The notes beneath the pieces were generated by a model. That model saw only the letters and a list, made by a program, of their open reading frames with translations. It was not told where the DNA came from and made no database searches. From contig NZ_CP109090.1 in the NCBI RefSeq assembly GCF_035917575.1, forward strand, positions 1,240,001 through 1,304,000: DNA of 64,000 nt. The letters are read 5' to 3'. A program made the translations under genes and the position numbers. This stretch comes from Streptomyces sp. NBC_01788 (GTDB lineage Bacteria > Actinomycetota > Actinomycetes > Streptomycetales > Streptomycetaceae). This document shows, one piece after another, positions 1-8,111 of this stretch (positions are counted from its first letter, which is position 1; every line of letters starts with the position of its first letter).

Positions 1-454
1 GGGCGATGGTGCGATCTCCCATCTGCAGGCCCGTCAGAGCTTCCGCGACGAGATAGCCCACGAGAGGGACTCCCGCCCGGTGAGCCACATCCACCGACAT
101 CTCAGCCATCATCTGCATGTCGGCGAAGAACTCTTCAGGGAACGGCGCTCCTTGTTTACTGCACTGCGCCTCCATCATGGCGACCGCCGCGCTGTACGAC
201 AGACTGCTGCAGGCCGCGAAGAACCACTGGCCCACGTCAGCGTGCATGCCGAAGGAGACCCTGGAGGCGTGGAGAGTCATCGGGGCGTACCACGCCCTGC
301 CTTGGGCCATCTTGCAGAAGCAGCGGCGCATGAGCTTCCAGGAGCCGTCGACCGCTGCTTCGGTACCCTCCCGCATACCCAGTTGCTGCAGCTCCTTGAT
401 GGCTTGAGCGACCTTCTCGTACTCCGCCGTGCGGTGGACGGTGAAGAGGCCCAT
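1..454 (-). CDS. hypothetical protein, C-terminus cut by window edge
   Basis: An open minus-strand frame runs from an ATG at 454 to the left edge without a stop; 151 codons are visible. The start shares its A with the stop of the upstream gene (TGATG at 456-452), a usual sign of translational coupling, which decides both the frame and the start. The product starts MGLFTVHRTAEYEKVAQ and is rich in Met, Phe and Cys in its middle part. I see no signal peptide, membrane segment or known motif. It probably works with the 158-residue protein encoded just upstream. The coding frame is certain enough to call; the function is unknown. Confidence 0.7.
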   Translation of the reverse strand, partial: MGLFTVHRTAEYEKVAQAIKELQQLGMREGTEAAVDGSWKLMRRCFCKMAQGRAWYAPMTLHASRVSFGMHADVGQWFFAACSSLSYSAAVAMMEAQCSKQGAPFPEEFFADMQMMAEMSVDVAHRAGVPLVGYLVAEALTGLQMGDRTIA

Positions 455-930
455 CAGTTCGCCGAGGGAGAGTCGGTGGTCCGGGTCCTGACCGTCTGGG
501 GCGGCATGTCGATTGCGGATACGAGGGCATGGGTGAGGGCGGCGGTGTCCAGGGCGGGAGTGCCGTCGGAGCCCGGCGTCGACCGGATCTCGATACGGAC
601 CTCGTCGCCTGGCGGTCCCGTCGTGATCGTGAGCACGAGGGGCGGCGTGCCCGGGCCGACGCTGCCGGACTGTGTCCCGGCCCCAGGGATGCGAAAGCCG
701 AACCAGGCAGCGGCGCGCCGAGCGAACTCGGCGATCTGCTCGCGAGCTAGATAGACGCCTACCAGGTTCGCCGAGACCGCCAGTCCCTCGTTTCCGACGG
801 ACAGCACGGCTTGGGCCACCGACGACCACTGGCCTGCGGAGCGGGTCCCGATCTCAATCTCGTCGAAGTCCGCATCTTCAAGCAACTCCCACAAATCTGA
901 AGGAACATGAACATACATGTGGTCGTCCAT
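454..930 (-). CDS. hypothetical protein, 158 aa
   Basis: Starts ATG at 930 and ends at the TGA that overlaps the next gene. The N-terminus (MDDHMYVHVPSDLWELLEDA) is acidic. The middle is a mixed alpha/beta stretch with a GLAVSANLVGVYLAREQI segment, and the C-terminal third alternates beta-like segments. There is no signal peptide and no catalytic motif I recognise. The overlapping downstream gene (454 to 1) must be co-translated with it, so the two products may form a complex. The size and pairing would suit an immunity or small adaptor pair, but that is inference only. Confidence 0.6.
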   Translation of the reverse strand: MDDHMYVHVPSDLWELLEDADFDEIEIGTRSAGQWSSVAQAVLSVGNEGLAVSANLVGVYLAREQIAEFARRAAAWFGFRIPGAGTQSGSVGPGTPPLVLTITTGPPGDEVRIEIRSTPGSDGTPALDTAALTHALVSAIDMPPQTVRTRTTDSPSAN

Positions 931-1508
931 ATGTGAGAGGTTAGCGATCTGGATTCCGCCAAAGGGTCTTTTCTGCAGAAGTGTTCATCCGTCACAGACC
1001 GTGCGCCCTGGGGGTCACGACCTGTCCGTCTCGCTCTGGAGACCCAAGGCGATATGGCCTGTGAGCCTCACGGGTGACAGGTGGCTGGGAGTGCTCCCCG
1101 ACATCGCCAGGATCGAGCTGGTGTCCGCGATCGAATCCGCCGCGAGCCCCCTCAGCCAGTGCGCGCAGACGGTGGGCGAGGACCTGGCGCAGGCCGGCGA
1201 CTATGCACGTAGAGCAAAACCCTCCGGCCGCTCGATTCGGTGTTGAGGCAAGCTGTGATCGCCGATCGGGTCCATGGGGCCAACTGAGAGGCGGCGCCGC
1301 GGGCAGGCCCGTCGCGCCGCTGCTCGGCAGCGCCGGGGCCACGCTCGGCTGGTCTCGACCGGCCTGCTCATCCCACGGCAGCTCTGGCCGTTCCCATGTG
1401 TGCGCTGCCGCGACGATCGGGCCTCCCCGTGCAAAGCGCGGACGGCGTGCCGGGGCGGAAGGGGTTCCGCCCGGCGCGCCGTCCACGCTGGTGGTTTCGT
1501 GCGGGCAG
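931..1508. other. gene-poor stretch
   Basis: About 580 bases between two minus-strand genes. Frames on both strands are open, but their translations are the Arg/Pro/Gly-rich products expected from high-GC shadow frames. The best plus-strand candidate (917-1246) lacks a ribosome binding site and any recognisable domain. The right part holds a strong hairpin at 1441-1483 that fits termination of the secreted protein gene to its right. The left part should contain the promoter of the gene starting at 930, but I cannot place it. Confidence 0.4.
1441..1483 (-). terminator. hairpin after CBM2 protein gene
   Basis: GACGGC...GCCGGG...CGGAA pairs with TTCCG...CCCGGC...GCCGTC around a short GGGG-containing loop. 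It is a long GC-rich stem with two internal mismatches. It lies 26 bases beyond the stop at 1509 of the minus-strand secreted protein gene. Streptomyces terminators commonly lack a clear U-tract, as here. Confidence 0.6.
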
Positions 1509-2693
1509 TCAGCAGGCGATGGGGGCGGAGCCGACGGCCACGTCGTCGAACCAGAGCGTGTCGTCGCCCGTCCCGTAGCTCTCCCAGCCCAGGCGCAGGG
1601 CTGTGGGCCGGGGCGGGATGGTGCGAGCAAGCCACTGCTGGTCGATGTCCTGGGTGGGAACGCCGTCCGCGTGCAGGCCCGGGATCTGTTCGTCGCCGAG
1701 CCAGGTGTCGAGCTTGGGCGCCGTCGTGTCGATCGCGAAGCGCAGGCACTGCCAGCTCCCGGTCGGCAGCGGCCTGCTCTGTGCCACGCCCGCCGGGCTC
1801 TGCGCGGGCAGGGTGGCGTCGTCGGTCTCCCGGTTCCACTGGAGGGCGCCGTTCTGGCCGCCGACGCGCAGCGCCCGGCCGCCCTGGGAGCTGTCGGGCA
1901 TGGAGACGAAGGTGACATGGGCCGCGGGGAGCGCGGTGCTGTGCCGCACCCACATGCGCACATACATGACCGGCCCCACCGACGACAGGTTCGCGGTGGA
2001 GGCGACGAAGGCGTGGTTGCAGTAACCGGCCCTGCCATCGATCCGCAGCGACCTACTGCCGCTGTGCGCGACCGAGGTGTCGACGGCCGCTGTCCCGGTG
2101 CCCTGGCAGTCGGGCGCGGTGAACTGCCAGGCGCCGGAGGGAGTGGTGCCGGTCTGGTCCTCGAAGCCCGAGCAGACCACGGCGCTGCCGCAGCCGGCGG
2201 CGGGCGGCGGCGTCGTGGGCGGCGGAGTGCTCGGCGGTGGTGTGGTCGGCGGCGGGGTGGTGCCGGTTTTGCCGCAGGCCACACCGTTGAGGGCGAAATC
2301 GGTCGGGGCGGGGTTGGCCGAGCTCCAGGTGCCCTGGACACCGAACTCGGCGGCGCCGCCGGTGGCCAGCGAGCCGTTCCAGTCCGCGTTGACGGCGACG
2401 ACGGAGGCGCCGGTCTGGGTGACGGTCGCGTTCCATGCCGATGTCACCCGCTGACCGTCGGCATGGGTCCAGGTCAGACGCCAGCCGTTGACCGCCGGGC
2501 CGAGATTGGTGACCTTGACCTGGGCCGTGTAGCCGCCGGCCCACTGGTTCACGGTGTAGTCGACCCGGCAGCCGGCCTCCGCGGCGCTGGTGGGTGTCGC
2601 GATGAATCCGGACACCAGCAGGGCGACGGCCCCGGCAGCCGCGAGGGCCGCCGTCAAGGGCCGGCGCAGTAATCGCAAGGGGGAGGTGCGCAC
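1509..2693 (-). CDS. secreted CBM2 cellulose-binding protein with Cip1-like C-terminal domain
   Basis: 394 residues from a GTG at 2693, chosen because GGAGG lies five bases upstream. Residues 1 to about 38 form a Sec signal peptide (RRPLTAALAAAGAVALL, then small residues before the cut). Residues about 40-140 are a family 2 carbohydrate-binding module: an opening Cys (AGCRVDYTVNQW), the conserved Trp residues (NGWRLTW, DWNGS) and the closing ALNGVACG that forms the disulfide. A Pro/Thr linker (TTPPPSTPPP) follows, then a roughly 220-residue beta-rich domain opening VCSGFEDQTG that resembles Trichoderma Cip1 and its Streptomyces homologues. No glycoside hydrolase acid/base pair is apparent. 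A perfect CebR box lies upstream, so cello-oligosaccharide induction is expected. The CBM2 is sure; the Cip1 assignment is from memory of the family. Confidence 0.85.
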   Translation of the reverse strand: MRTSPLRLLRRPLTAALAAAGAVALLVSGFIATPTSAAEAGCRVDYTVNQWAGGYTAQVKVTNLGPAVNGWRLTWTHADGQRVTSAWNATVTQTGASVVAVNADWNGSLATGGAAEFGVQGTWSSANPAPTDFALNGVACGKTGTTPPPTTPPPSTPPPTTPPPAAGCGSAVVCSGFEDQTGTTPSGAWQFTAPDCQGTGTAAVDTSVAHSGSRSLRIDGRAGYCNHAFVASTANLSSVGPVMYVRMWVRHSTALPAAHVTFVSMPDSSQGGRALRVGGQNGALQWNRETDDATLPAQSPAGVAQSRPLPTGSWQCLRFAIDTTAPKLDTWLGDEQIPGLHADGVPTQDIDQQWLARTIPPRPTALRLGWESYGTGDDTLWFDDVAVGSAPIAC

Positions 2694-2724
2694 GTATGCC
2701 TCCGAGGGAAGGATGTGCGAGATA

Positions 2725-2738
2725 TGGGAGCGCTCCCA
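2725..2738. promoter_or_regulatory. CebR operator (perfect 14-bp palindrome)
   Basis: TGGGAGCGCTCCCA is identical to the consensus bound by the LacI-family cellobiose/cellotriose repressor CebR in Streptomyces. It lies 31 bases upstream of the GTG start of the CBM2 protein, where a bound repressor would block transcription. This ties the gene to the cellulose-utilisation regulon. Confidence 0.92.
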
Positions 2739-2844
2739 TTCATGACAGCGACCGGGGGCGCGTCCTGTCAATGCATGGGACGGCCAAGCCCGGCCGCGAC
2801 CCACCGCCACTCTGTGAAGCTGATCACCGCCGACCCGGTTTTGA

Positions 2845-2873
2845 TTGAAACTTGAACTTTTAAGGCATAGTGT
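2845..2873 (+). promoter_or_regulatory. putative promoter of the nitroreductase gene
   Basis: TTGAAA (2845-2850), a 17-base spacer and TAGTGT (2868-2873) resemble a housekeeping sigma promoter. The stretch is conspicuously AT-rich for this DNA and holds a direct repeat TTGAAAC/TTGAACT, which could be a regulator site. It lies about 55 bases before the ATG at 2929. Confidence 0.5.
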
Positions 2874-2928
2874 CGGTGCCGCAAGTCGATCCCCCGGGAT
2901 CCACCACCCATTGTGAGGAAGTCCCCCC

Positions 2929-3519
2929 ATGTCGCTCGCTCTTGACCCCGCCGCCCAGGACCTTCTCTTCCGTGAGGCCCGCACCGCGAACACCTTCAGC
3001 GACGAACCGGTGTCCGAGGAGCAGGTCCAGGCGATCTACGACCTGGTCAAGTACGGCCCGACGTCCATGAACCAGTCGCCGCTGCGCATCACCCTGGTCC
3101 GCTCCGCCGAGGCCCGTGAGCGTCTCGTCCAGCACATGGCGGAGGGCAACCAGGCGAAGACCGCCACCGCCCCCCTGGTCGCGATCCTCTCCGCGGACAA
3201 CGAGTTCCACGAGGAACTGCCCCACCTCTTCCCGCACTTCCCCCAGGCCAAGGACGCCTTCTTCGGCGACCGCGGGGTGCGGGAGGGCCAGGCTGCCCTC
3301 AACGCCGCTCTCCAGGCCGCGTACTTCATCATCGGCGTCCGGGCCGCGGGCCTCGCCGCCGGTCCGATGACCGGCCTGGACTTCGAGGGCGTCCGCAAGG
3401 AGTTCCTGGACGACGACCACACCCCGCTGATGGTCGTCAACATCGGCAAGCCGGGCGAGGACGCCTGGTACCCGCGCTCCCCGCGTCTGGAGTTCGACCA
3501 GGTCGTCACCACGGTCTGA
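2929..3519 (+). CDS. nitroreductase family protein, RutE/HadB-like (malonic semialdehyde reductase family)
   Basis: 196 residues, ATG at 2929 with GAGGAAG upstream. The protein fits the FMN-dependent nitroreductase fold, subgroup of Escherichia coli RutE. An N-terminal FREARTANTFSDEPVSEEQ is followed by the flavin-binding YGPTSMNQSPLR; GVREGQAALNAALQAAYFIIGVRAAGLAAGPMTG corresponds to the dimer helix and phosphate contacts; the C-terminus is VVNIGKPG. Family members reduce malonic semialdehyde (pyrimidine catabolism) or other carbonyl or nitro substrates with NAD(P)H. No other rut genes are nearby, so the in vivo substrate is open. It is a single-gene unit ended by a strong hairpin. Confidence 0.88.
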   Translation: MSLALDPAAQDLLFREARTANTFSDEPVSEEQVQAIYDLVKYGPTSMNQSPLRITLVRSAEARERLVQHMAEGNQAKTATAPLVAILSADNEFHEELPHLFPHFPQAKDAFFGDRGVREGQAALNAALQAAYFIIGVRAAGLAAGPMTGLDFEGVRKEFLDDDHTPLMVVNIGKPGEDAWYPRSPRLEFDQVVTTV

Positions 3520-3608
3520 GCAGGCTCGGCGACGGGGATCCGGACATCGCGGCGCGGAAGCCCGCGCCGCGAACAGCACCCCGCCATCGGAAAGTGCCCA
3601 TGCCTTCA

Positions 3609-3649
3609 GACAGTGCCGGCCCGGACCTGTGGTCCGGGCCGGCACTGTC
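3609..3649. terminator. perfect 19-bp stem, bidirectional terminator
   Basis: GACAGTGCCGGCCCGGACC (3609-3627) is followed by a three-base loop and its exact reverse complement (3631-3649). It sits between the converging nitroreductase gene and the solute-binding protein remnant and can serve both. Confidence 0.9.
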
Positions 3650-3681
3650 GACCACGCAGAGCCCTGCCCCGTCCGCAAGGA

Positions 3682-4995
3682 CTACTTGCCGGTTCCGCCG
3701 AGGTGAGCCGCCCATGGGTAGTAGACGTAGTCGAATGCTGCCGGCGCCCCGGTGATCCTGCTTCCGAGCCATACGTCGTTCGTCAGCTGGATGCCGGAGA
3801 ACATCGGATCCATCTCGTCGTGCAGCTTCCGCTCCATCCGCAGCACCAGCTTGGAGCGGGCGCTGTCGTCCTTCGTACCGATCGCCTCGGCGTAGAGCCC
3901 GTCGATGCCGCTGTAGCCGGACTGGTTGAAGGTGCCGCCGGTCACCGCGGTGAGGCCCAGCCAGTCGAGCGGGTTCGGGATGTTCGGCCAGAACTGCGTG
4001 TACAGCAGGTCGGTGTTGCCACGTGTCGCCGGGTCGTACAGGTAGTTCGAGTAGCCGGTCGCCGGAACGACGTCGAGCTTGAAGTTCAAGCCGATCTTGT
4101 CCGCCGCGTCCTTGACCCCGAGGCCCAGCTGCTGCGTCTCCGCCTGCTGCGGAACCACGAGGCTGATCTGCTTCGATTTCACGTCGGCCGGAACGCCGGC
4201 GAGCAGCTTCTTCGCCTCGTCGATCCGCGCGGAGCCATCGGTCCTGACCGAGTCGGCGTACGAGGTCAGATCGTCCTTGGCGAAGCCGTACACGGCCGGC
4301 ACGGTCTGCAGCGAAGCAGGGGTCCCCTCACCGGCGTACACCTGGCTGCCGATGCCCTTCCAGTCGATGGCCATCCGGAGCGCCCTGCGCACGTCGGCGT
4401 TGCCCAGCGCACCCTTGTGGTTCGCGACCACGAGCGTGACTGCCAGGGGCGCGGCGCCCGAGTAGAGCTTGCCCGCAGACGATGCCCTCAGTTGTGCCGG
4501 CCCGGCGGTCGGCGGACCGTACGTTCCGTCGATCTGGCCCGAGAGCAGGCCGGAGGTGATCGCGGAGTCGTCGGTCAGGAAGGTGAAGTCGATGTTCTTC
4601 ACCTTCAGGGGCAGCGACTTGTTCCAGTAGCCGTCGTAGCGGCTCACGCCGACCGACTGGCCCCGCGTCCACTTGTCGAACTTGTAGGGGCCGGTGCACA
4701 TCACGCCGACGCCCGGTGTACCGGCCTTATTGCAGTTCTGCTCGTAGAACTTCTTCTCGACGACGACACCGGCGAAGCTCGCCAGCTCGTCGTTGAAGAG
4801 GTAGTCGGGCTTCTTGAGCCTGACGGTGACTTCGCCGGCGCCCGTCTTCGTGATCGAGGCGACGTTCGAGTACAGGTAGCCGTAGAAGCTCGACTTGTCC
4901 GTCATGTTGTGCCGCATGCTCCACACGACGTCGTCGGCGGTCATCGGCGAGCCGTCCTCCTCGAGGACGCGACGCGCGACAGCGTGGACGGGCAC
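3682..4995 (-). pseudogene. 5'-truncated ABC transporter solute-binding protein (SBP_bac_5 family)
   Basis: From EDGSPMTADDVVWSMRHN onward the frame is a convincing family 5 (oligopeptide/nickel type) extracellular binding protein to its C-terminus: VMCTGPYKFDKW, RYDGYWNKSLP, ADVRRALRMAIDW and the closing YVYYPWAAHLGG. Family members are about 500-550 residues with a lipobox Cys. Here the signal peptide and about the first 90-100 residues are missing. The frame stays open upstream, but that sequence (HFNILHHRSDNATGG) has no export signal and does not resemble the family. The only in-frame start is a GTG at 4995 without a ribosome binding site. No permease or ATPase genes adjoin it. I read it as a deletion remnant that is not exported. 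Confidence 0.8.
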
Positions 4996-5175
4996 GCCGC
5001 CGGTGGCGTTGTCGGAACGGTGGTGCAGGATGTTGAAATGAAGGCCGAGTCCTGGTCCGCGTGTCCTCGCGCCGCACCGGCACGAACGCCTGACGGCCCC
5101 GGCCCTTCCGCCGTACGAAGTCCGCGGGGCCTCCCACCCTGGCCGGGCCGCGCAGGGGCCCTGCCCGATGTCCCG

Positions 5176-5967
5176 TCAGGGAACGCGGGCCACGGCCGCG
5201 TAGATGCCGCTCTCCTCCGACGGGGGCGGTTCCTGGTCGGCGCCGTACCACTCGGTGGCGGTGACCAGGCCGGGCGGCGCCAGTTCAAGTCCGTCGAAGA
5301 AGCTGGCCACCTCCTCCCGGGTACGGAAGCTGAGGCGGATGCCGCCCTTGGCGTACTGGGCAATCACCTGCTCCGCCAGCTCGGGGAAGATGTCGATCGC
5401 GGCGTGCGAGAGGACCAGGTGGCTGCCGGACGGAAGGGCCTCGACCAGGCCCCTGACGATGCCGTGGGCGTTCTGGTCGTCGCGGATGAAGTGCATCAGG
5501 GCGATCAGCGACAGGGCCATCGGCCGGTCGAAGTCCAGCACTTGCCGGGCGTGCCGCACTATCTGGTCCGGCTCGCGCACATCGGCCTGGATGTAGTCAG
5601 TGACGCCCTCGGGGCAGCTCACCAGCAGGGCCTCGGCGTGCCGCAGCACGATCGGGTCGTTGTCGGCGTAGACGATCCGGGCGGTGGGCACCGTGCGTTG
5701 CACGATCTGGTGGAGGTTCGGCTCGGTAGGTATGCCGGTGCCGATGTCCAGAAACTGGTCGACGCCCCGGGCGGCGAGGTAGGCCGCCGCCCGGTGCATG
5801 AACGCGCGGTTCTGCCGCGCCGCGTCCCGCGCTTCGGGCGGCAGTGTCTCGCCGACCGCCTCGTCGACCGGGTAGTTGTCCTTACCGCCGAGCAGCCAGT
5901 CGTAGACCCGCGCGGGGTGGGCCCGGCTGGTGTCGATGCGATGAGACCGCGAATGGTCCGTCGTCAT
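5176..5967 (-). CDS. SAM-dependent methyltransferase, SAV_2177 type
   Basis: 263 residues from ATG at 5967. The N-terminal signature RVYDWLLGGKDNYPVDEAVGE is diagnostic of the actinobacterial 'S-adenosyl methyltransferase' family. The SAM-binding glycine loop follows as FLDIGTGIPT, then the acidic strand end VYADNDPIVLRHA and the QADVREPDQI adenine contact. The C-terminal part contains ALMHFIRDD and a GSHLVLSH motif. These enzymes are numerous in Streptomyces and mostly lack known substrates. It stands alone; its 3' end lies about 180 bases from the truncated binding-protein remnant. Family call firm, substrate unknown. Confidence 0.9.
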   Translation of the reverse strand: MTTDHSRSHRIDTSRAHPARVYDWLLGGKDNYPVDEAVGETLPPEARDAARQNRAFMHRAAAYLAARGVDQFLDIGTGIPTEPNLHQIVQRTVPTARIVYADNDPIVLRHAEALLVSCPEGVTDYIQADVREPDQIVRHARQVLDFDRPMALSLIALMHFIRDDQNAHGIVRGLVEALPSGSHLVLSHAAIDIFPELAEQVIAQYAKGGIRLSFRTREEVASFFDGLELAPPGLVTATEWYGADQEPPPSEESGIYAAVARVP

Positions 5968-6294
5968 GGCAGACTCCGTCGTCCGGGAGGTGGGGCTCCG
6001 CCGCCTTTTGATCATCGTACGCGGTCGCGATCCGGGCATGTGCCGAACCGGACAGCGACGAAATGTCTTCCTGCAGCCCTGAACACGCCTTGCTCGCAAA
6101 GCAGTTGACTCATCGTCCTTGCAGGCCGACCTCACCCGGCGTGATGCTTGAGCCCTCTCATGGCAGGGGCTCCGGCGGTGCGGTCCCGGGCCGGGTGTGC
6201 CGGTGACCCGTGTTTCCGCCACCATGCCCCGCTCCCCGGCCTTACTCTGGTCGGCACCATCAGGGAACCGCGCCGGCTGTCTGGAGGTAACGGG
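5968..6294. other. divergent intergenic region
   Basis: The 327 bases between the methyltransferase (leftward) and the EAD2-VMAP gene (rightward) must hold both promoters. It contains AT-richer islands (CTTTTGATCATCGTACGCG near 6005 and GCTCGCAAAGCAGTTGACTCATC near 6093-6116). The TTGACT at about 6104-6109 is a possible -35. I see no strong palindrome and no gene. Confidence 0.35.
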
Positions 6295-7767
6295 GTGAAC
6301 GGGCGCAGTCCGGAACGGGTCCGCAACGAGTTGGTCGTCTCCATCGTGGACGTGTTGCAGGGTTCGGCCACGGTGAACCAGGCGAGCAGCCGTGAGATCT
6401 GGCGGGAGATGCTCGCGGCCGAGCTGGCCTCTCCCGTGGAGCCGTTCGGCGGGGACCGGCTGCGGCCCTGGCTGCTGCAGATCGTCATGGCGTGCACCGA
6501 GGTCGGCGACGGCCTCGCCTGCCTGGTGCGGTCGCTGGAGTACGTGGAACAGCAGTCGACGACGATCGCCACTCTGTGGCCGCTGGTGGACGAGTGGGAG
6601 GCCGTCGACTTCTTCAACCACGCCGATCTGCGTCCGTTGCGGCCCGTCCTGCTGTCGCTGAGCTCCCCGGACCTCGCGACCATGGCGCGTCGCGCGAGCC
6701 GGTCCCGCGTGCAGGAACTGCCCTCCTGGTGCCGGACGGGGTGGCAGGTCTTCCTGCGGCTGGCGGGAGAGAACTCCCCGAACGGTGAACTCCCGCCCAG
6801 CATGGCCTTCCTCGCGCTCTGTGCCGACCGGCTGGTGGCGGACAGCCAGGCCGACGCCGCGGAGGTGCTGCGCCGCTTCACTCGCAGCCAGGCCCACACC
6901 CTGCGGCTGGACGGCGCCCTGGCGGACTGGCAGCACTCGGAGTTCCCACAGGCCGCGCCCTCGCTCGTCCCCGCCTACCTGATGATCCAGTTCGAGCCGG
7001 ACCGGATCGAGGCGGACCGCTTCTACCTGTCCCACTGGCGCCAGTCCGACCCGGAGGGCTGGCACCCCGTACCCGGCCAGCCCGTCCACCTGCGCCGGGA
7101 GGAACTCCCCGGCGCGGTGGAGAAGCTGGTGGAGGAGGTCGAGGAGAGATGGGCCGACCTGCGGCAGCCGGTCCTCCTGGAGTTCATCCTGCCGTGGGAG
7201 CTGCTGAACGAGCCCGTCGAGTGGTGGTCGAAGGAGTCCCACTCCGACTCCCCCACGCCGCTGGCGCTGGACTACCCGGTGGTGGTGCGCAGCCTCGAGC
7301 GCTTGCAGCGGACCGCGTGGCACCGGACCTGGCACAACAAGTGGCGGCAGCTTCGGGAGCGCCCCGCGGACAGCCATCCGCACTGGAGCCGGCCGGGACA
7401 GGACTCGACCTACTTCTTCCATCTGGAGCGTGAGTTGAAGGAGGACCGGCACGCGGTCTGCCTGGTGCTCAGCGAGCCGCCCGGCGACGACTCGGGTACC
7501 GGTCGGCGGGAGGTCCTTGCCGGGTTGCGGGCCGGCGTGCCCGCGATGGTCTGGCACCGCAGCGACTGCTCGGACCCGTCGTTCCAGGACGCCATCGGCG
7601 AAATACTGCAGGACCGGGGGCTCGGCAGTCTTGCGGAACGCATCGGAAAGTGGCGCAAAGAGGCCCTGGCACTCGGACCCGAGGTCTGGGACCAGCATGT
7701 GGGCCGCCACCTGGCCATTCTGCTCGACGACCCCGAGCGCAAGCCGGGGCCGGCCGGGCCGGCGTAG
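6295..7767 (+). CDS. EAD2-VMAP protein (effector-associated domain 2 plus VMAP-C)
   Basis: 490 residues from GTG at 6295, preceded by GGAGG at eight bases. Residues 1 to about 95 are helical and match effector-associated domain 2 (LVVSIVDVLQGSATVN...LRPWLLQIVMACTEV...LACLVRSLEYVEQ), a death-like adaptor domain. A helical middle region follows. From about residue 225 the sequence (AYLMIQFEPDRIEADRFYLSHW, QPVLLEFILPWELLNEPVEWW, YPVVVRSLERLQ) is the VMAP-C domain found in NTPase-linked conflict systems. I see no enzyme motif; such proteins are thought to relay or sense a signal. The EAD2 probably pairs with the EAD2 of the protease at 14248-15354. The FxsT-like NTPase lies next on the same strand. 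Confidence 0.8.
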   Translation: MNGRSPERVRNELVVSIVDVLQGSATVNQASSREIWREMLAAELASPVEPFGGDRLRPWLLQIVMACTEVGDGLACLVRSLEYVEQQSTTIATLWPLVDEWEAVDFFNHADLRPLRPVLLSLSSPDLATMARRASRSRVQELPSWCRTGWQVFLRLAGENSPNGELPPSMAFLALCADRLVADSQADAAEVLRRFTRSQAHTLRLDGALADWQHSEFPQAAPSLVPAYLMIQFEPDRIEADRFYLSHWRQSDPEGWHPVPGQPVHLRREELPGAVEKLVEEVEERWADLRQPVLLEFILPWELLNEPVEWWSKESHSDSPTPLALDYPVVVRSLERLQRTAWHRTWHNKWRQLRERPADSHPHWSRPGQDSTYFFHLERELKEDRHAVCLVLSEPPGDDSGTGRREVLAGLRAGVPAMVWHRSDCSDPSFQDAIGEILQDRGLGSLAERIGKWRKEALALGPEVWDQHVGRHLAILLDDPERKPGPAGPA

Positions 7768-8111
7768 CGGCCGTGCCCCCGCGGGCCGGGGCACAGGCCG
7801 AGGTGATCCGGCGGCGATCAACGGCGCGGGGCGGCATTGCGACGGTCTTGCGCAGGGGGTTGACGGGGTGCCACGCTGGTGGTCGGGACGCCCCCTGCGG
7901 GCGCCCCGCGTACCGCACACCACCGGGGGCGCGTTCCCGAAAACCGGCTTGCGATCCCTCCCGTCATCCCCCTGGTGGACACCCGTCTTGCACCACGCGC
8001 AGACGACTGCCAGGCTTGGCAACGTGGCTGTCACGCATGCCCGCGGACTGCGGGACTCCTCTGCCGTCCTTCCTCCGTGCTCGGGCAGCGCCGGACGCTC
8101 CGAGGGCGCTT
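7768..8111 (+). other. intergenic region before the FxsT-like gene
   Basis: 344 bases without a supported gene. The frame of the downstream gene is open across it, but its translation (Arg/Pro-rich) is not protein-like, and a good ribosome binding site marks the start only at 8112. A GACGCCCCCTGCGGGCGCC block near 7890 could fold. It probably carries the promoter of the FxsT-like gene. Confidence 0.4.

Noticed and set aside
917..1246. Plus-strand open frame of 109 codons in the gene-poor stretch
   Set aside because: No ribosome binding site, no domain, and the start lies inside the neighbouring minus-strand gene.
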